A stretch of 38,464 bases of DNA. Source: Verrucomicrobiota bacterium. Its GTDB lineage: Bacteria > Verrucomicrobiota > Verrucomicrobiia > Limisphaerales > JAEYXS01. The stretch covers positions 1 through 38,464 of the forward strand of contig JAURFH010000011.1 of NCBI GenBank assembly GCA_030834415.1, given 5' to 3'. Every line of letters starts with the position of its first letter. The first letter of the stretch is position 1. Below the pieces are notes generated by a model, which saw only the letters and a program-made list of their open reading frames with translations, was not told the DNA's origin and made no database searches. Of this stretch, positions 7,805 through 15,905 are shown one piece after another. The translations under genes and the position numbers were made by a program.

Positions 7805-8075
7805 TGTCTACAACGACGAAACGAACTTCGTTGATGGTCAGGGGCGCGTGGTCGTCGTCGCCAACGATGGGCTGAACAGCCTTGCCGTCCGTCCGGTCGA
7901 AGATCAGCTTAATCATCTCGCGGTCGCCCTCTAAAGCCATCTCAACAGCTTTGTCTGCCACGACACGCAGCTTGCGGCGGTCGTCATCAGGGCCTAATTT
8001 CTCGGTGAGCGCGAGCATTAAAGCGTCACGCATCGGCTTGTCCGACTTCCGGCCTCCCGGATTGGTCGTTGCCAT
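7773..8075 (-). CDS. Probable terminase small subunit / DUF5681-like protein
   Basis: A 100-residue protein directly upstream of and overlapping terL. Residues 1-35 start with NPGGRKSDKPMRDALMLAL and 35-70 are a helical basic segment (RRKLRVVADKAVEMALEGDR), followed by IKLIFDRTDGKAVQP, a pattern seen in short proteins next to phage terminases. Such proteins usually recognise packaging sites. GAGG lies ten bases before ATG 8075. The family link is moderate; the role is inferred mainly from position. Confidence 0.65.
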   Translation of the reverse strand: MATTNPGGRKSDKPMRDALMLALTEKLGPDDDRRKLRVVADKAVEMALEGDREMIKLIFDRTDGKAVQPIVGDDDHAPLTINEVRFVVVDNAADVTASDA

Positions 8076-8123
8076 AGCTTAAACCTCGGCTAAGTCATTG
8101 TTTCTAAACGAAACTTGGTCTGT

Positions 8124-8540
8124 TTATCCCCGCCCCGCCAAGACGGCCCCAACGGGGCTCTCTGGGGTTACGATGTAGTCTGCAACGTCGTCCAGAAAGT
8201 CGCCGCCGTAGACGGGCTGTAACTCTCCATCCACTTCCTGCGTCCCTGTGACCTGCACAAGTTCGTCCGTCGGGTATACGTCCACATGAAAGCCGTGATT
8301 CTTGGCGCTTGCAAGCACGGGACCCAACTCATAGATGGGCAGACCGTCCGCGTCCGTGTTGCCTGTGTCAACAGGGTGACCACGCAGCGGTCCATGAACC
8401 AGAGCCACAATGCCGTTGCGCTGTGCAACCTTGCGTTCATCGGTGCCGCCGCCTTCACGGGGAAGGTCGATTTCAATGTTGTGAGCGGACAGGAGTTGTT
8501 TTGCTGTTCCACGGTCGGGCAGGGCTAGGTAAACAATCAT
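8124..8540 (-). CDS. Conserved phage protein, unknown function
   Basis: A 138-residue protein with alternating strands and loops (MIVYLALPDRGTAKQLLSAH, later IVALVHGPLRGHPVDTGNTD and ADYIVTPESPVGAVLAGRG). No family recognised. Its ATG overlaps the stop of the preceding fibre-like gene (ATGA). The link suggests a small partner or assembly factor for that structural protein, which is inference. Confidence 0.65.
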   Translation of the reverse strand: MIVYLALPDRGTAKQLLSAHNIEIDLPREGGGTDERKVAQRNGIVALVHGPLRGHPVDTGNTDADGLPIYELGPVLASAKNHGFHVDVYPTDELVQVTGTQEVDGELQPVYGGDFLDDVADYIVTPESPVGAVLAGRG

Positions 8541-10357
8541 GCCGCAATCTTTCGCAAAGCGTCGTTGGCAAGTTGCGCGTCAAAGGCACCATCAACGATA
8601 ATGGCACCACCATCCCACGGCGCGTTACCAGCCACGTTGTTGCCATATCGCTCTGTGGTCACGGTCGGCAGGGTCACAGAGCCATCAGACGCGACCGCCG
8701 CGCCATCCAGTGACAATGCGCAATCATTCGTAGACAGCCGCACAGACAAAGCAAAGTCCCTATCGTCAGCCACTGTTACCCCACTGTCGAAGTCGGCTTG
8801 CGAAACGCCGCCCGTCACAATCTGAACGGCAATCTCGCCCTGTGTGCTTGATCCGCGCCGAAAGATGGTGACGCGGTTGTTGTCGGTCCCGTCGTCCCAC
8901 TGCGCAATGATCTGACTTGTGCTGCCGATGTAAGGCGGGGTGCGCCCCTTGATAATCACCGCTCCCGGCAATCCGCTCACAGTCCGCAAAGGAATATCCC
9001 CTGTCCGCTCCACCGCGGTGGCGAAGGTCCCGATGGGGGTGGTGGGGGTGGTGCCAATTTCTACCTGCGCACCATAAATCAGGATGGACGACGTACCGTC
9101 CAGCGCAACTGTCGCTACGTTGTCTGTTTCCGCAACGGCAACGCGAACATTTCCGGTGAAGTCGGCGCCTGGCGTGAACACAATGCTGCAACGATACCAG
9201 CCGCTGCCAACGGCCTCGATTGCTGATGATGTATGGCCGAGCGTTCCAACCGCGCCCGTCGAAAGATTGAAATAGCTACTCGCGTTTGTCGTGAAATTTG
9301 CCGTCGTCAGCCGCAGCATGGTTACTTGGTCTGACTTGGCAAAAATCGACATGGTGTGCGCCACGTTGCTCAACGTCAGCGCCTGATTCAGATAAACTTC
9401 CCCCGTTCCAGTGGACGAATCGTCCGTGACCTTCCATGCGACGTTGCCGCCACTCGGCGCGGTGCCCTGTGCAAACTCATCAATGCTGTTGACGTTTGTC
9501 CAGGTCGTATCGAATCCGTTGGATTGCAGGCACAAATTGGTCGCCGCACCCTCAACCAGCAGGCCGATTTGCTCCCACCAAGAGCCATTGTATTCGCGCT
9601 TGAACCGAGGGGCGAACCATGGGGCAGACTCGGTGATGTGGTAGGTTCTTGGCGCGGTCTGGTCGGGGTCGGCGTATTCGACCTGCGCGCCCCATACATA
9701 GAACCCGCTGGTGTTGTCGCCATCGTAGGAAGGCACTTCCGTTCCGTCGTCCGAGAACGCCAAGAAAAACCCGGTAGGCGCGGATGTGTAATCTCCGACC
9801 ATCCACAGCAAGAACCAGCCATCGCCCAGTGCGGTCGAATTGGCGCTTATGAATTGCGATCCGCCGGACGCGAACAGTGACCCGTCAGATACGTCAAAGG
9901 CAGCGAAGGCCACTCCCAACCCCACGCCATAGGGTCTGAGGGACAGATAGCGTGACCCCGCCGCCAGCTTGGCGCGCACAGAAAAGATTTTTCGACCTGC
10001 ACCGATTGTGGCGCTCTGATAGAAGGCGTGCACATTGCTGCTGTTGTTCTCACGCACCAAATCGGCGGACATGGAGCCATCAGGCGCAGTCGCCGCATCT
10101 GCAGTGACAATTGTGTTGCTCTTCGTCCACGCCGTTGCTTTATTAAACTGCTCGCTGTACGTCAGCAGGTTGTGGCTCGCGAAACGCAGTATCCCGTCAT
10201 TCCACTCCATGCCGAGTGCGGCGGTGGCAGACGTGGGGACGGCACCGCGGGGGCCGGATGTTTTCGTGAAGTCGTAAAACGCTGACGGCTCATAACCGCG
10301 CAGTTGGAACTTCTGCGAAATGCCGCCCCGACGAATGTTGCCGCCCGCAATCGCCAT
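8537..10357 (-). CDS. Tail/fibre-type structural protein with carbohydrate-binding-like domains
   Basis: The frame opens at 10426, but ATG 10357 (MAIAGGNIRRGG) is the better start because it follows the preceding stop by one base; this gives 606 residues. Two similar beta-sandwich modules are visible, each starting with a typical phage-virion motif: HNLLTYSEQFNKATAWTKSN and, later, TNLCLQSNGFDTTWTNVNS. Both continue with AWKVTDDSSTGTG- or SADLVREN-like strands and a closing IWGAQVE or IYGAQVE segment. These jelly-roll, CBM/LamG-like modules recur in phage fibres and spikes and probably bind host glycans. C-terminal strands end with a helix (FDAQLANDALRKI). Confidence 0.8.
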   Translation of the reverse strand: MAIAGGNIRRGGISQKFQLRGYEPSAFYDFTKTSGPRGAVPTSATAALGMEWNDGILRFASHNLLTYSEQFNKATAWTKSNTIVTADAATAPDGSMSADLVRENNSSNVHAFYQSATIGAGRKIFSVRAKLAAGSRYLSLRPYGVGLGVAFAAFDVSDGSLFASGGSQFISANSTALGDGWFLLWMVGDYTSAPTGFFLAFSDDGTEVPSYDGDNTSGFYVWGAQVEYADPDQTAPRTYHITESAPWFAPRFKREYNGSWWEQIGLLVEGAATNLCLQSNGFDTTWTNVNSIDEFAQGTAPSGGNVAWKVTDDSSTGTGEVYLNQALTLSNVAHTMSIFAKSDQVTMLRLTTANFTTNASSYFNLSTGAVGTLGHTSSAIEAVGSGWYRCSIVFTPGADFTGNVRVAVAETDNVATVALDGTSSILIYGAQVEIGTTPTTPIGTFATAVERTGDIPLRTVSGLPGAVIIKGRTPPYIGSTSQIIAQWDDGTDNNRVTIFRRGSSTQGEIAVQIVTGGVSQADFDSGVTVADDRDFALSVRLSTNDCALSLDGAAVASDGSVTLPTVTTERYGNNVAGNAPWDGGAIIVDGAFDAQLANDALRKIAA

Positions 10358-10358
10358 G

Positions 10359-10703
10359 TTACTGGCCCATCTCCGTAATGTAGACCGTGCCGCTCGCGGA
10401 CACAGACAGCACGGCGATATGCTCACCCGCGCCGATATTTAAGTATTCTGGTGTATAGGCGGGGATAAACATTGCGGTGGAACTTGCGGATGCGTTCGGA
10501 GACACGCCGACGTTGAAGAAAATGTCGGACGTGGACACAACGCGAATGGTGCGCACACCCTCGCCAGGGACCGAAGTCGCGGCGGTCGAGGTGCTTGGGT
10601 TGCTTTCAATCGTGAAGGACGAAAGCGGGCGATAAACCACGTCATCCGCCAAGGCAGCAGACGCCACCAGAAGCAGCGCCGCAGCAGTGATAATGCGCCT
10701 CAT
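10359..10703 (-). CDS. Beta-rich structural-type protein with a Sec signal peptide
   Basis: ATG 10703 with AAGGAG eight bases upstream gives 114 residues; a longer frame upstream lacks support. Residues 1-19 (MRRIITAAALLLVASAALA) are a textbook signal peptide with an ALA cleavage site. The mature part has short strands (RTIRVVSTSDIFFNVGVSP, AEHIAVLSVSASGTVYI type), like small beta-sandwich proteins in phage structural modules. The combination of signal peptide and virion-like domain is unusual. It is the first gene after the early/late boundary hairpin. Alternative: a secreted surface-acting protein made during infection. Confidence 0.75.
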   Translation of the reverse strand: MRRIITAAALLLVASAALADDVVYRPLSSFTIESNPSTSTAATSVPGEGVRTIRVVSTSDIFFNVGVSPNASASSTAMFIPAYTPEYLNIGAGEHIAVLSVSASGTVYITEMGQ

Positions 10704-10961
10704 TAAGCGTCTCCTTTCAAAGTTACCCGACCAGTCAAGCCTCGTCGCCCTCGTGTGAGCGTGTGTGCGGTTCGCTTGTTGGGCCGGGAAATGGAAACGC
10801 CCCACCGCCCAAGTCACATGGGTCAGTGGGGCGCTTGTTATGACATGAGGCACATGGTGCCGTGACCTGCTTTGGCCCCGTCGGGCTGTCCTATCACCTA
10901 TTTTCCGGCGCTCACGTCAACTCTGCCCCGAAGGGCGCAACTCAAAACAGCTTACACGCTT
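10704..10961. other. Early/late boundary intergenic region
   Basis: About 258 bases with no convincing gene on either strand. It contains the terminator-like hairpin at 10798-10833, a small GCCC-CGAA-GGGC hairpin near 10935, a short GGCAC-GTGCC hairpin near 10849-10862, and on the minus strand a TTGACG box near 10915-10920 that could be part of a late promoter, although no good -10 follows at 17 bases. It separates the early leftward genes from the late operon. Confidence 0.55.
10798..10833 (-). terminator. Hairpin terminator candidate between early and late genes
   Basis: CGCCCCAC (10798-10805) pairs with GTGGGGCG (10826-10833), and CCCA/TGGG pairs inside it. On the leftward strand the stem is followed by TTTCCATTTCCC, a short U-rich stretch. 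It could end early leftward transcripts before the late genes, or be the site at which an antiterminator acts. Structure is clear; function is inferred. Confidence 0.6.
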
Positions 10962-11144
10962 TTATTCCGTCCCGATGGGCATGTCAAGCATCGTGGAATA
11001 ATTTTTTTCCTGGCGCATTCCCTGCGCGATCCGGCGCAATTCATCGGCGCGGTCTTTTGGCACCCACTCACTGACGCGGACATGGCCCGCATCGCGCATC
11101 TTCTGCTTGAAGCGGGCCTGTCTTTCGGCGTTGGTGTTGGTCAT
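10962..11144 (-). CDS. Small regulator-like protein (helical, possibly ribbon-helix-helix)
   Basis: A 60-residue protein (MTNTNAERQARFKQKMRDAG, then HVRVSEWVPKDRADELRRIA). The layout of a basic N-terminal helix, a short strand (VRVSEWV) and two helices resembles small ribbon-helix-helix-like or antitoxin-like proteins common in proteobacteria and phages, but no exact family is claimed. Coupled to the preceding gene by TAATG. Last gene of the early leftward operon. Confidence 0.6.
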   Translation of the reverse strand: MTNTNAERQARFKQKMRDAGHVRVSEWVPKDRADELRRIAQGMRQEKNYSTMLDMPIGTE

Positions 11145-11287
11145 TATGCTTCAGCCTTGGCAACGAGCCGCTTGCGCTTCAGGTCAACAGCCTTCATCGC
11201 TTCCGTGCGGGTGGCCTTCCCCAAAAACATTTTAGTTTCCAGCCGACGCAGGGTTGCCGCGTCCTTGCTTGTAAATGTTGCTTTCAT
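11144..11287 (-). CDS. 47-residue basic protein
   Basis: ATG 11287 has a very strong ribosome-binding site (GGAGGAAAG, six bases upstream). The product is 47 residues, basic and helical (MKATFTSKDAATLRRLETKM, then AMKAVDLKRKRLVAKAEA). Its stop overlaps the next start (TAATG). It may act together with the 60-residue neighbour as a small regulatory pair; this is inference. Confidence 0.65.
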   Translation of the reverse strand: MKATFTSKDAATLRRLETKMFLGKATRTEAMKAVDLKRKRLVAKAEA

Positions 11288-11330
11288 CTATCTTTCCTCC
11301 AGGGCCGCCATGTTTCGCGACTTTCAGGAT

Positions 11331-11687
11331 TCATGTCGCTTCGGCAAAGACCGCCACCAGCACGTCGTCCATCGGCGTGATCCAGAACTCATTCCCGCCG
11401 GGATGCTGGCCAGGCGCCTGAATGTAAAGGTCGTCTGCTGCGAATGGGCCAAAGCCGTAGCCGTCGGTGATTGTGGTAGCTAAATAGGTCTTGATCCAAC
11501 AATCGGACCATTGTGCAGGCTCTACCGTCATCGTGACGGGCTCGTCTATTTCAGCCTGATCGGCAATGTATTCGGCGTAGGTGTCGCGGAGATATGCTTC
11601 CGCCTGCTCGCGGGTTTCAAACGCCACGATATAGGCGCCTTCCGCCGCACGATAATTCTCTACCGTGTCCAATGTAGCGTAAAACAT
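11331..11687 (-). CDS. Early phage protein, unknown function
   Basis: ATG 11687 (MFYATLDTVENYRAAEGAYI) follows GGAGGGAAG by five bases, which fixes the start at 118 residues; an upstream start would lack a site. The protein is acidic with a YIVAFETREQAEAYLRDTYA segment and a C-terminal EFWITPMDDVLVAVFAE. No family recognised. A possible promoter lies 40 bases upstream (11726-11754), so it may be expressed separately from the genes before it. Confidence 0.65.
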   Translation of the reverse strand: MFYATLDTVENYRAAEGAYIVAFETREQAEAYLRDTYAEYIADQAEIDEPVTMTVEPAQWSDCWIKTYLATTITDGYGFGPFAADDLYIQAPGQHPGGNEFWITPMDDVLVAVFAEAT

Positions 11688-11725
11688 TTGTCTTCCCTCC
11701 ATGGGCTTCATTGCCCTTCGCCTTA

Positions 11726-11754
11726 TATATAGGGTGTTAGCGGTAACAATGCAA
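11726..11754 (-). promoter_or_regulatory. Candidate leftward promoter (TTGCAT-N17-TATATA)
   Basis: On the minus strand TTGCAT (11754-11749) and TATATA (11731-11726) are separated by exactly 17 bases, in the 80-base gap before the 118-residue gene. The -35 is a weak match, the -10 moderate, and the spacer contains a short inverted repeat-like CCGCTAACACCC. It would serve the small early genes to the left. Confidence 0.4.
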
Positions 11755-11767
11755 GGGGGGGACGGAA

Positions 11768-12142
11768 TTATTTTGCAATTTCTTCCGATAGCCTCTCGGC
11801 CAGGTCATACAGCGCAGCCATCATCCGGCGTTGTGCCGTGCGGGGGTCCATGCCCATCGACCTACCGATGCGGTGCCACGGCGCGTTGTTGGCCTTCGCC
11901 CATGTGATTTTCCCGGCCTCCTCGGGCATCATCTGCAACCAGATAAGCACTTCGTCCATGCGGTCGATTTGCTCGCCCGTGGGACGTATGACCAACTTGG
12001 CGTCGGTGTAGCCGTATGCCTCTTGTGCGCTCCGCACGTAGTCCAGGCTAGGGTTGCACAGGCGCGGGGATTCAATCGGCGGAAGGCGCTTGAGGGTCTT
12101 CGCGGCCTCGCGGAAGCGGTCGAAGAGTTCTGTTGTGTTCAT
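11768..12142 (-). CDS. DUF6362-like helix-turn-helix protein
   Basis: ATG 12142 gives 124 residues; the longer frame upstream overlaps the previous gene and is rejected. The C-terminal half has the DUF6362-type pattern: LIWLQMMPEEAGKITWAKAN, then APWHRIGRSMGMDPRTAQRR and an ALYDLAERL helix. This is a helix-turn-helix in which GRSMGMDPRTAQRRMM would be the recognition region, so a DNA-binding or transcriptional role is likely. ATGA overlap with its upstream neighbour. Family match good; role inferred. Confidence 0.75.
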   Translation of the reverse strand: MNTTELFDRFREAAKTLKRLPPIESPRLCNPSLDYVRSAQEAYGYTDAKLVIRPTGEQIDRMDEVLIWLQMMPEEAGKITWAKANNAPWHRIGRSMGMDPRTAQRRMMAALYDLAERLSEEIAK

Positions 12143-12357
12143 TCGCTTTCCAATGCTTCGACCCGCTCTGCGGAGCGATGTAGGCCAACACATGCGACCC
12201 GTAGCGCGCGCTCGATCCTGCCGATCTGCGTGTTATATCGGCCCGCACCTCCCAACTGGTCGCACAAGATCAGAACGGCGGTGCGGCTCTTCGCAAGGTC
12301 TTCGCGGGCGCGCTCGAGTTCGGTCTTGGGGCGCGTGACGCCGGGGATTTCGGTCAT
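12139..12357 (-). CDS. Small helical protein coupled to the methyltransferase
   Basis: ATG 12357 overlaps the methyltransferase stop (ATGA), giving 72 residues (MTEIPGVTRPKTELERARED, then a helical hairpin with IGRIERALRVACVGLHRSAE). A longer upstream frame within the methyltransferase gene is a shadow. Predicted coiled coil; no family recognised. Confidence 0.65.
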   Translation of the reverse strand: MTEIPGVTRPKTELERAREDLAKSRTAVLILCDQLGGAGRYNTQIGRIERALRVACVGLHRSAERVEALESE

Positions 12358-13007
12358 AGCATCGCCTCCTGTTTGGGTTTTGCAGGTGCTGGCACGAACA
12401 GGTCGGGTTGGTCGTAGGCCTTTTGGATGCGCTCGCAGGCTATGTCGAAGTAGCCGTCGTCCAGTTCGATGCCGATAAACTTGCGGCCTAACTTCGCGCA
12501 GGCAACACCAGTTGTTCCTGATCCCATGAAGGGGTCGAGGATGGCGCCATGCGTCCGCTTTAGCAGCGACTCCATCAGAGCAATCGGTTTCTGTGTCGGG
12601 TGATTGACGCACTCGGCTTGACACGCCGCAAATTTAGGCATAATGGCCGCGACCCTTAGAACCTCGCTTTTCCTGCCGAGGCCATAACTTAGGATGCGCT
12701 CATAATGATGCCCTGCGACGTTACCGATTTCTGAACGCGGGTGAATGGGGACGGCCTTGTGCCAAATATGCACGGCGTCAGGTTCGCCACATGGGTAGTC
12801 TGGGGTGCAAGGCCAAAAGACAAACGACGGGATGGACGGGATCAGACTGCGCAGAACAGGCCAAACAGTGTCAGTCGCAAACAAGTCTTCGCGGTTAGGG
12901 TAAGGCGGGTCAGTGACGACGGCATCGACCTTACCAAGCGTCGGGAGAATGTCGAGGCAGTCGCCAAGGTACAACGTACAATCGCCGATGGTCACGGGTT
13001 CGGTCAT
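12354..13007 (-). CDS. DNA (N4/N6) methyltransferase, beta class
   Basis: A 217-residue S-adenosylmethionine-dependent DNA methyltransferase. The catalytic motif DPPY is at residues 33-36, before the SAM-binding motif DPFMGSGTTG at 158-167, so motif IV precedes motif I as in beta-class enzymes. HPTQKPIALM (136-145) is the conserved motif X region and KFIGIELDDGYFDIACERI follows. The target region between 40 and 130 is short. No restriction enzyme gene is next to it, so it is an orphan enzyme, likely protecting phage DNA or marking it. ATGA overlaps at both ends. Confidence 0.92.
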   Translation of the reverse strand: MTEPVTIGDCTLYLGDCLDILPTLGKVDAVVTDPPYPNREDLFATDTVWPVLRSLIPSIPSFVFWPCTPDYPCGEPDAVHIWHKAVPIHPRSEIGNVAGHHYERILSYGLGRKSEVLRVAAIMPKFAACQAECVNHPTQKPIALMESLLKRTHGAILDPFMGSGTTGVACAKLGRKFIGIELDDGYFDIACERIQKAYDQPDLFVPAPAKPKQEAML

Positions 13008-14680
13008 GCTATGCGGCTCCTGTAAGTTCCAACGGCGCGGTCAAAGTCAAATCGGACAGAACCCGGTTGACCAACCGCCTTAAACCTGACTTTTTTAACG
13101 TGAATCTCCGTCTGGCCGATTGCCTCATAATCGCGTTCGACCACGATCCCAACGTCAGCCTTGTTCACCCAATGCGCCGACCCGGAAATGTCGTACAGGC
13201 TCAAGGGCTGCGTCTTTCCACCCTCGCCACGAAACGGCTTGGCCGGATGGGCGATGAACCAAACATGCACCCCGTGGCCCTGCGCAAACCGCTTCACCTT
13301 CGCCAACATTTGCGACACGTATTCCGTTTCGGTCATCCCGGACGGGCGCTTGTGTTCAATCTCGTTGTAAGGATCAATAACCAAGCCTTGGATGCCGTGA
13401 CGCATAACAGCGCCCCTGGCAGTTTCCAAAATCCAGTCGATTGTTGGGCTGTCGTCGTCCGCGCGGATGAAGAAAAAACGATCCTTCAGCCAAAAGATGG
13501 CCTTGCGTAATTCGTCCTCCGTCATCCGCGCTCGCGGGCCTTCGGCAAATGGCGAGTTGGTCAACTTTTCGGCCAGCTTCGCAACGTGCTCTTCGCCGGG
13601 GTTTTCAAACGAGCAAACCCCACACTTCCACCCCGAATTACGAACAAGGTTCATCATCAGCGCGTCGATAAACTCCGACTTTCCTGACCCCGGAAAGCCC
13701 GTGACAACCGTCAATTCCCCGGCGCGAACCGTGTAGAATTGGTCCAGTTCAAACCAGCCAGTCGATACTGCCCGTTCCCGCCCGTGGCGGTAAAGCTGTA
13801 GCACATCGGTCTCAAACTGCCCCGCATCAAATAGCGACTTAATGGGGTAGGGCTGCGCGTTCTCAATGACCTCCCGGAGAACGTCGGCCCCGTGGTCCCT
13901 TAACGTGTCGTTGGCGTCCTTCGACTGCACGTCATTGAGGTTCGGCCACGTCACTCGCCAACAACGATCCCGACCAATCCGCCGCGCAAGTTCTTCCTCA
14001 AGAGCCTTTCCCGGCGCGTCACCATCGACCGCCAGAATGACCTTTTGCAGCGGGTCCAGCCAAGCCTTACAGTTCCAAACGTAACTAAATTTGGCGTCGT
14101 GTTCCGGGTCCGGGTCTTCGTCTTTGACCTGCTTGGGAGCGCCGTCGGGAACCGAAATGACATTCAGAAACCCTGCCTCCTCAAGCGCCAGCTTGTCCAT
14201 CTCGCCTTCAACGATGATAGCCCAATCTTCGGTGAGGTCGTCCAGGCCGAAAAACACCTTGTCCGCATCCTTCACCTGCCGGAATCGCTTGTCCCCTGAC
14301 CGAAACTTGATGTTGACCAGTTCGCCGTCGCGGAAATACGGAAACTGTATTTCGCCGTCCGCGAACGCGATCCGATTGCGCTCAAGCGTCGTCTCCGTGA
14401 TGCCCCGCGATGCAAACCAGTTAACGACTTTCTCTGGAAGTCCAGATGTCGGAAGTTTCGGCCTGATCTTCGGTTCTGCGTCCCTTCGGGCAATGGTGGT
14501 CCCGGACCAATCGCAATTATGGCACAACCAGACAGCGTGACCGTCAGGCTTGATTGTAACCGACAAGCACGGGTCGCGGCGGTTCTGCGGTTTGCGCCCC
14601 GATGAACACTGCGGGCAAAGCGTTTTGTGATCTCCCGCTCGTTCTGAACGAAGCTGAATGCCGAAGTCCTGAAGGTTCAT
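13004..14680 (-). CDS. Primase-helicase, T7 gp4 / Twinkle-like
   Basis: A 558-residue bifunctional replication protein. A zinc-binding primase domain shows C22, C25, C53 and C56 (CPQC and CHNC). The TOPRIM domain has VEGEMDKLALEEAG (EGE at 158-160) and VDGDAPGKAL near 219-227. The DnaB-type helicase domain has Walker A GFPGSGKS (328-335), Walker B LVIDPYNE (433-440) and a C-terminal ISGSAHWVNKADVGIVVERD. It primes and unwinds at the phage fork. No phage DNA polymerase is seen, so it must work with the host enzyme. Follows the initiator-like gene with an ATGA overlap. Confidence 0.93.
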   Translation of the reverse strand: MNLQDFGIQLRSERAGDHKTLCPQCSSGRKPQNRRDPCLSVTIKPDGHAVWLCHNCDWSGTTIARRDAEPKIRPKLPTSGLPEKVVNWFASRGITETTLERNRIAFADGEIQFPYFRDGELVNIKFRSGDKRFRQVKDADKVFFGLDDLTEDWAIIVEGEMDKLALEEAGFLNVISVPDGAPKQVKDEDPDPEHDAKFSYVWNCKAWLDPLQKVILAVDGDAPGKALEEELARRIGRDRCWRVTWPNLNDVQSKDANDTLRDHGADVLREVIENAQPYPIKSLFDAGQFETDVLQLYRHGRERAVSTGWFELDQFYTVRAGELTVVTGFPGSGKSEFIDALMMNLVRNSGWKCGVCSFENPGEEHVAKLAEKLTNSPFAEGPRARMTEDELRKAIFWLKDRFFFIRADDDSPTIDWILETARGAVMRHGIQGLVIDPYNEIEHKRPSGMTETEYVSQMLAKVKRFAQGHGVHVWFIAHPAKPFRGEGGKTQPLSLYDISGSAHWVNKADVGIVVERDYEAIGQTEIHVKKVRFKAVGQPGSVRFDFDRAVGTYRSRIA

Positions 14681-15333
14681 AGCGGCAGAACCTTTCGGGC
14701 ATCAGGCTTCATCGCAGCCTCGATCCACGCGATAGGCTCGGTGACAGATTCCTTTTGCGCCCGCTGGACAAGTTGGATGACTTGCTGATCCCCGACTAGC
14801 TTCCTCCATTTGCCCAACTCCGACCGTGCATGTTTGTCCGTCGCGCCGTGCTCTGTGAGGTAGTCGAGACAAGCGCCGAAAATTATCTCGGGCAAACACT
14901 TTTCACGATCGCGAGCCGCAGGCTCCCTACGGGAACTCTTATCCTCTCTTATCCTATCAGGCGGGAATGTTCGTGGAACATTCGTGGAATGGGCTTCGGC
15001 ATTTACCGGATTCGGCGGGTATTTTGGCTTCTGCGGCTTGTCAATCCGCTGGTGATGCCAGCCCGTGACCTCTAAATACTCTTGATTATCAACGGCGTAG
15101 ATCGTTACCAGACCATTCGCGGAAAGTTCCTCGACCATTCCAAGAACATTCTCGGAAGTAATGTCATCTCCAGGAAGAATCTGCGCTTTGATCTGGCGGG
15201 CCTTCAATGGCATACGTCCGGCATCGTCACAGAAATTCCATAGGCCGATGAACAACAGACGGGCATTCGTGGAACACTCCATGACCTGTTCGCTCGACCA
15301 GAATTCGGGTTTGATGGACCGAATGCGCGCCAT
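14677..15333 (-). CDS. Phage replication-initiator-like winged-helix protein
   Basis: A 218-residue protein whose first 75 residues match the family starting MARIRSIKPEFWSSEQVMEC, followed by ARLLFIGLWNFCDDAGR, found as replication organiser or helicase-loader-like proteins in many prophages of proteobacteria. The N-terminal part folds as a winged helix; residues about 110-140 are a disordered linker; the C-terminal helical part (LGKWRKLVGDQQVIQLVQRA) could contact helicase. Position directly before the helicase gene agrees with a loader or initiator role. Confidence 0.8.
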   Translation of the reverse strand: MARIRSIKPEFWSSEQVMECSTNARLLFIGLWNFCDDAGRMPLKARQIKAQILPGDDITSENVLGMVEELSANGLVTIYAVDNQEYLEVTGWHHQRIDKPQKPKYPPNPVNAEAHSTNVPRTFPPDRIREDKSSRREPAARDREKCLPEIIFGACLDYLTEHGATDKHARSELGKWRKLVGDQQVIQLVQRAQKESVTEPIAWIEAAMKPDARKVLPL

Positions 15334-15515
15334 TACTCCAGACCCTCCATGTGGCTATACGCCGCGTTGATCTCCCGGCAGACACCGCAAATCCGGTTGC
15401 CCGAGTGATAAGCCGTGAAGGTCTTCCGACACTTCAGGCAGGTCACCTCGCGGGCTTCTCGCTCGTCCAGTGACGAGACGCCGTGCTGATCGTCGTGATA
15501 GCGTTCCTTTTTCAT
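15333..15515 (-). CDS. Small zinc-ribbon/zinc-finger protein
   Basis: A 60-residue protein with two CxxC pairs (C26/C29 in TCLKCRKTF and C43/C46 in RICGVCRE) that probably bind one zinc ion. The tail is AYSHMEGLE. Coupled to its neighbours by TAATG and overlapping starts. Its place between the DnaA-like and initiator-like genes suggests a DNA- or protein-binding helper in replication or early control (inference). Confidence 0.7.
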   Translation of the reverse strand: MKKERYHDDQHGVSSLDEREAREVTCLKCRKTFTAYHSGNRICGVCREINAAYSHMEGLE

Positions 15516-15904
15516 CAGACATACACCCGTGGCGTGATGGTGCGAACCAGCGGCGGCACGATGGCTCGTTCTTTCCTGCCTACGTGGATAAAAAGGAAGT
15601 CCGGGCCGACCGTCCGTTCCGGCGGCGGTTCGTGGTCCCTGACCGCGTTGACCAGTGACAATATATATGGGTCACGCTGTTCTATAAGTGCGTCAACGAC
15701 CTCAACAGCGTGCATGATGGTCGTATGGTGACGGCCCAAAAGTCGCCCCACAGCGGGGTAACTCATGTAGTTCAACTGGTACAGCTTCCAGGCGAGAACC
15801 TGGCGCTTTCGGGCCAGCTTGCGCTTTTTGACCCACGACAGAATTTCTTCTTCCGACGTGTTCCACGCCGCGCAGCAGCGTTTGAAAATCTCCATATGCT
15901 TCAT
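15515..15904 (-). CDS. Stand-alone DnaA domain IV-like DNA-binding protein
   Basis: A 129-residue protein. Residues about 17-72 look like the C-terminal origin-binding domain of DnaA: an arginine/lysine-rich helix (KKRKLARKRQVLAWKLYQLN), YPAVGRLLGR, then HHTTIMHAVEVV, which corresponds to the DnaA signature GRDHTTVLHA. The AAA+ domain of DnaA is absent, so it cannot remodel an origin by itself. It could compete for DnaA boxes or direct host DnaA-dependent loading to the phage origin. GGAGGG six bases before ATG 15904 supports this start. Family assignment is good, role inferred. Confidence 0.85.
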   Translation of the reverse strand: MKHMEIFKRCCAAWNTSEEEILSWVKKRKLARKRQVLAWKLYQLNYMSYPAVGRLLGRHHTTIMHAVEVVDALIEQRDPYILSLVNAVRDHEPPPERTVGPDFLFIHVGRKERAIVPPLVRTITPRVYV

Positions 15905-15905
15905 G

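Noticed and set aside
8075-8123. TTATCCCCG near 8115 as a DnaA box
   Set aside because: Only a partial match to TTATNCACA and isolated; no cluster around it.
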